Source: Candidatus Nomurabacteria bacterium CG_4_9_14_0_2_um_filter_32_10
GTDB taxonomy: Bacteria > Patescibacteriota > Minisyncoccia > Phycocordibacterales > UBA9973
NCBI GenBank assembly: GCA_002788475.1
Contig: PFRK01000045.1
Span: 1 to 6,170, forward strand
DNA length: 6,170 bases
Direction: 5' to 3'
Both the position numbers and the translations under genes were made by a program. Each line of letters opens with the position of its first letter. The first letter of the stretch is position 1. Below, in pieces: positions 6,033 through 6,170 of this stretch. The notes below the pieces were generated by a model. The model made no database searches and was not told the DNA's origin. It saw nothing but the letters and a program-made list of their open reading frames with translations.

Positions 6033-6170
6033 TAGCCCTGTATTGGATAGTTGCTCCGACTTAAATCGGGGAGGAAAGTCCGAACACATAGTCTTAGCCA
6101 AGCTAGGACAAACGTAGCGGGTAATGCCCGTCAGGAGTAATCCTAGGGTTGCGAACAGTGACGAACCGAT
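6033..6170 (+). ncRNA. rnpB: RNase P RNA (5' part, cut off by the window end)
   Basis: The catalytic RNA that trims the 5' leader of pre-tRNAs. The conserved GAGGAAAGTCCG (6071-6082, P4 5' strand/CR-I) is present, preceded by a P3 hairpin: c6054-a6059 pairs with t6066-g6071. Downstream are a P8-like stem cggg/cccg (6118-6121/6127-6130), a P9-like stem agga/tcct with a GTAA (GNRA) tetraloop (6133-6144), and the conserved ACAG-containing stretch near 6155. An 8-bp hairpin at 6091-6109 makes the P4-P8 interval longer than in E. coli. The 3' half, including the P4 3' strand and the partner strands of P1/P2, lies outside the window. The 5' end is inferred from the promoter. The architecture looks type A-like, but that cannot be confirmed from this half. 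Confidence 0.93.

Noticed and set aside
5913..6101. 62-codon open frame on the - strand
   Set aside because: It runs across the rnpB 5' region, terminator and nrdJ end; the Phe/Lys-rich peptide simply reflects A/T tracts.

Overview
The window is AT-rich (roughly two thirds A+T by eye). All of its genes lie on the + strand: four complete protein genes, then the 5' part of the RNase P RNA gene. It looks like a Patescibacteria/CPR genome, most likely Parcubacteria/Nomurabacteria-like. The reasons are AT-rich compact coding, no Shine-Dalgarno sequence before any of the four starts, -10 boxes almost touching start codons, and family variants I associate with that group: a compact SpeA-like decarboxylase and a monomeric B12-dependent ribonucleotide reductase with one ATP-cone. 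TGA ends the first gene and is not used as a sense codon, so the UGA=Gly code of Gracilibacteria/SR1 does not apply. The lineage is an inference from style, not a marker-gene placement.

Layout: tgt, tRNA-guanine transglycosylase (20-1426); a promoter, then a compact PLP-dependent arginine-decarboxylase-like gene (1473-2888); a membrane-anchored DUF192 protein (2926-3441); a 119-bp spacer with a weak hairpin and a -10 box; nrdJ, an adenosylcobalamin-dependent ribonucleotide reductase (3561-5963); a short A/T hairpin and a good promoter; and rnpB, which runs off the right edge (about 6033-6170). The genes are housekeeping functions (tRNA modification, polyamine-type decarboxylation, deoxynucleotide supply, tRNA maturation). 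They do not form one pathway; tgt and rnpB share only tRNA as a substrate.

The most interesting content lies inside the coding regions. tgt and nrdJ carry in-frame palindromic insertions at places where the protein families tolerate length change. Two are short hairpins, one near the N-terminus of Tgt (50-97) and one in the ATP-cone of NrdJ (3776-3804). They share a design: an outer C-run/G-run clamp read as Pro and Gly codons, an inner GAAG/CTTC stem, and the same reading frame giving EG-x-Q-(G)-A-S. They look like two copies of one protein-compatible repeat family. The third (728-849, in Tgt) is larger: a perfect 19-bp inverted repeat extended by 8 bp after a 1-nt bulge, enclosing a GC-rich core with two further hairpins. 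It is open in both orientations in matching frame. These resemble in concept the Rickettsia palindromic elements (RPEs) that insert inside genes, but I do not recognise them as a described family.
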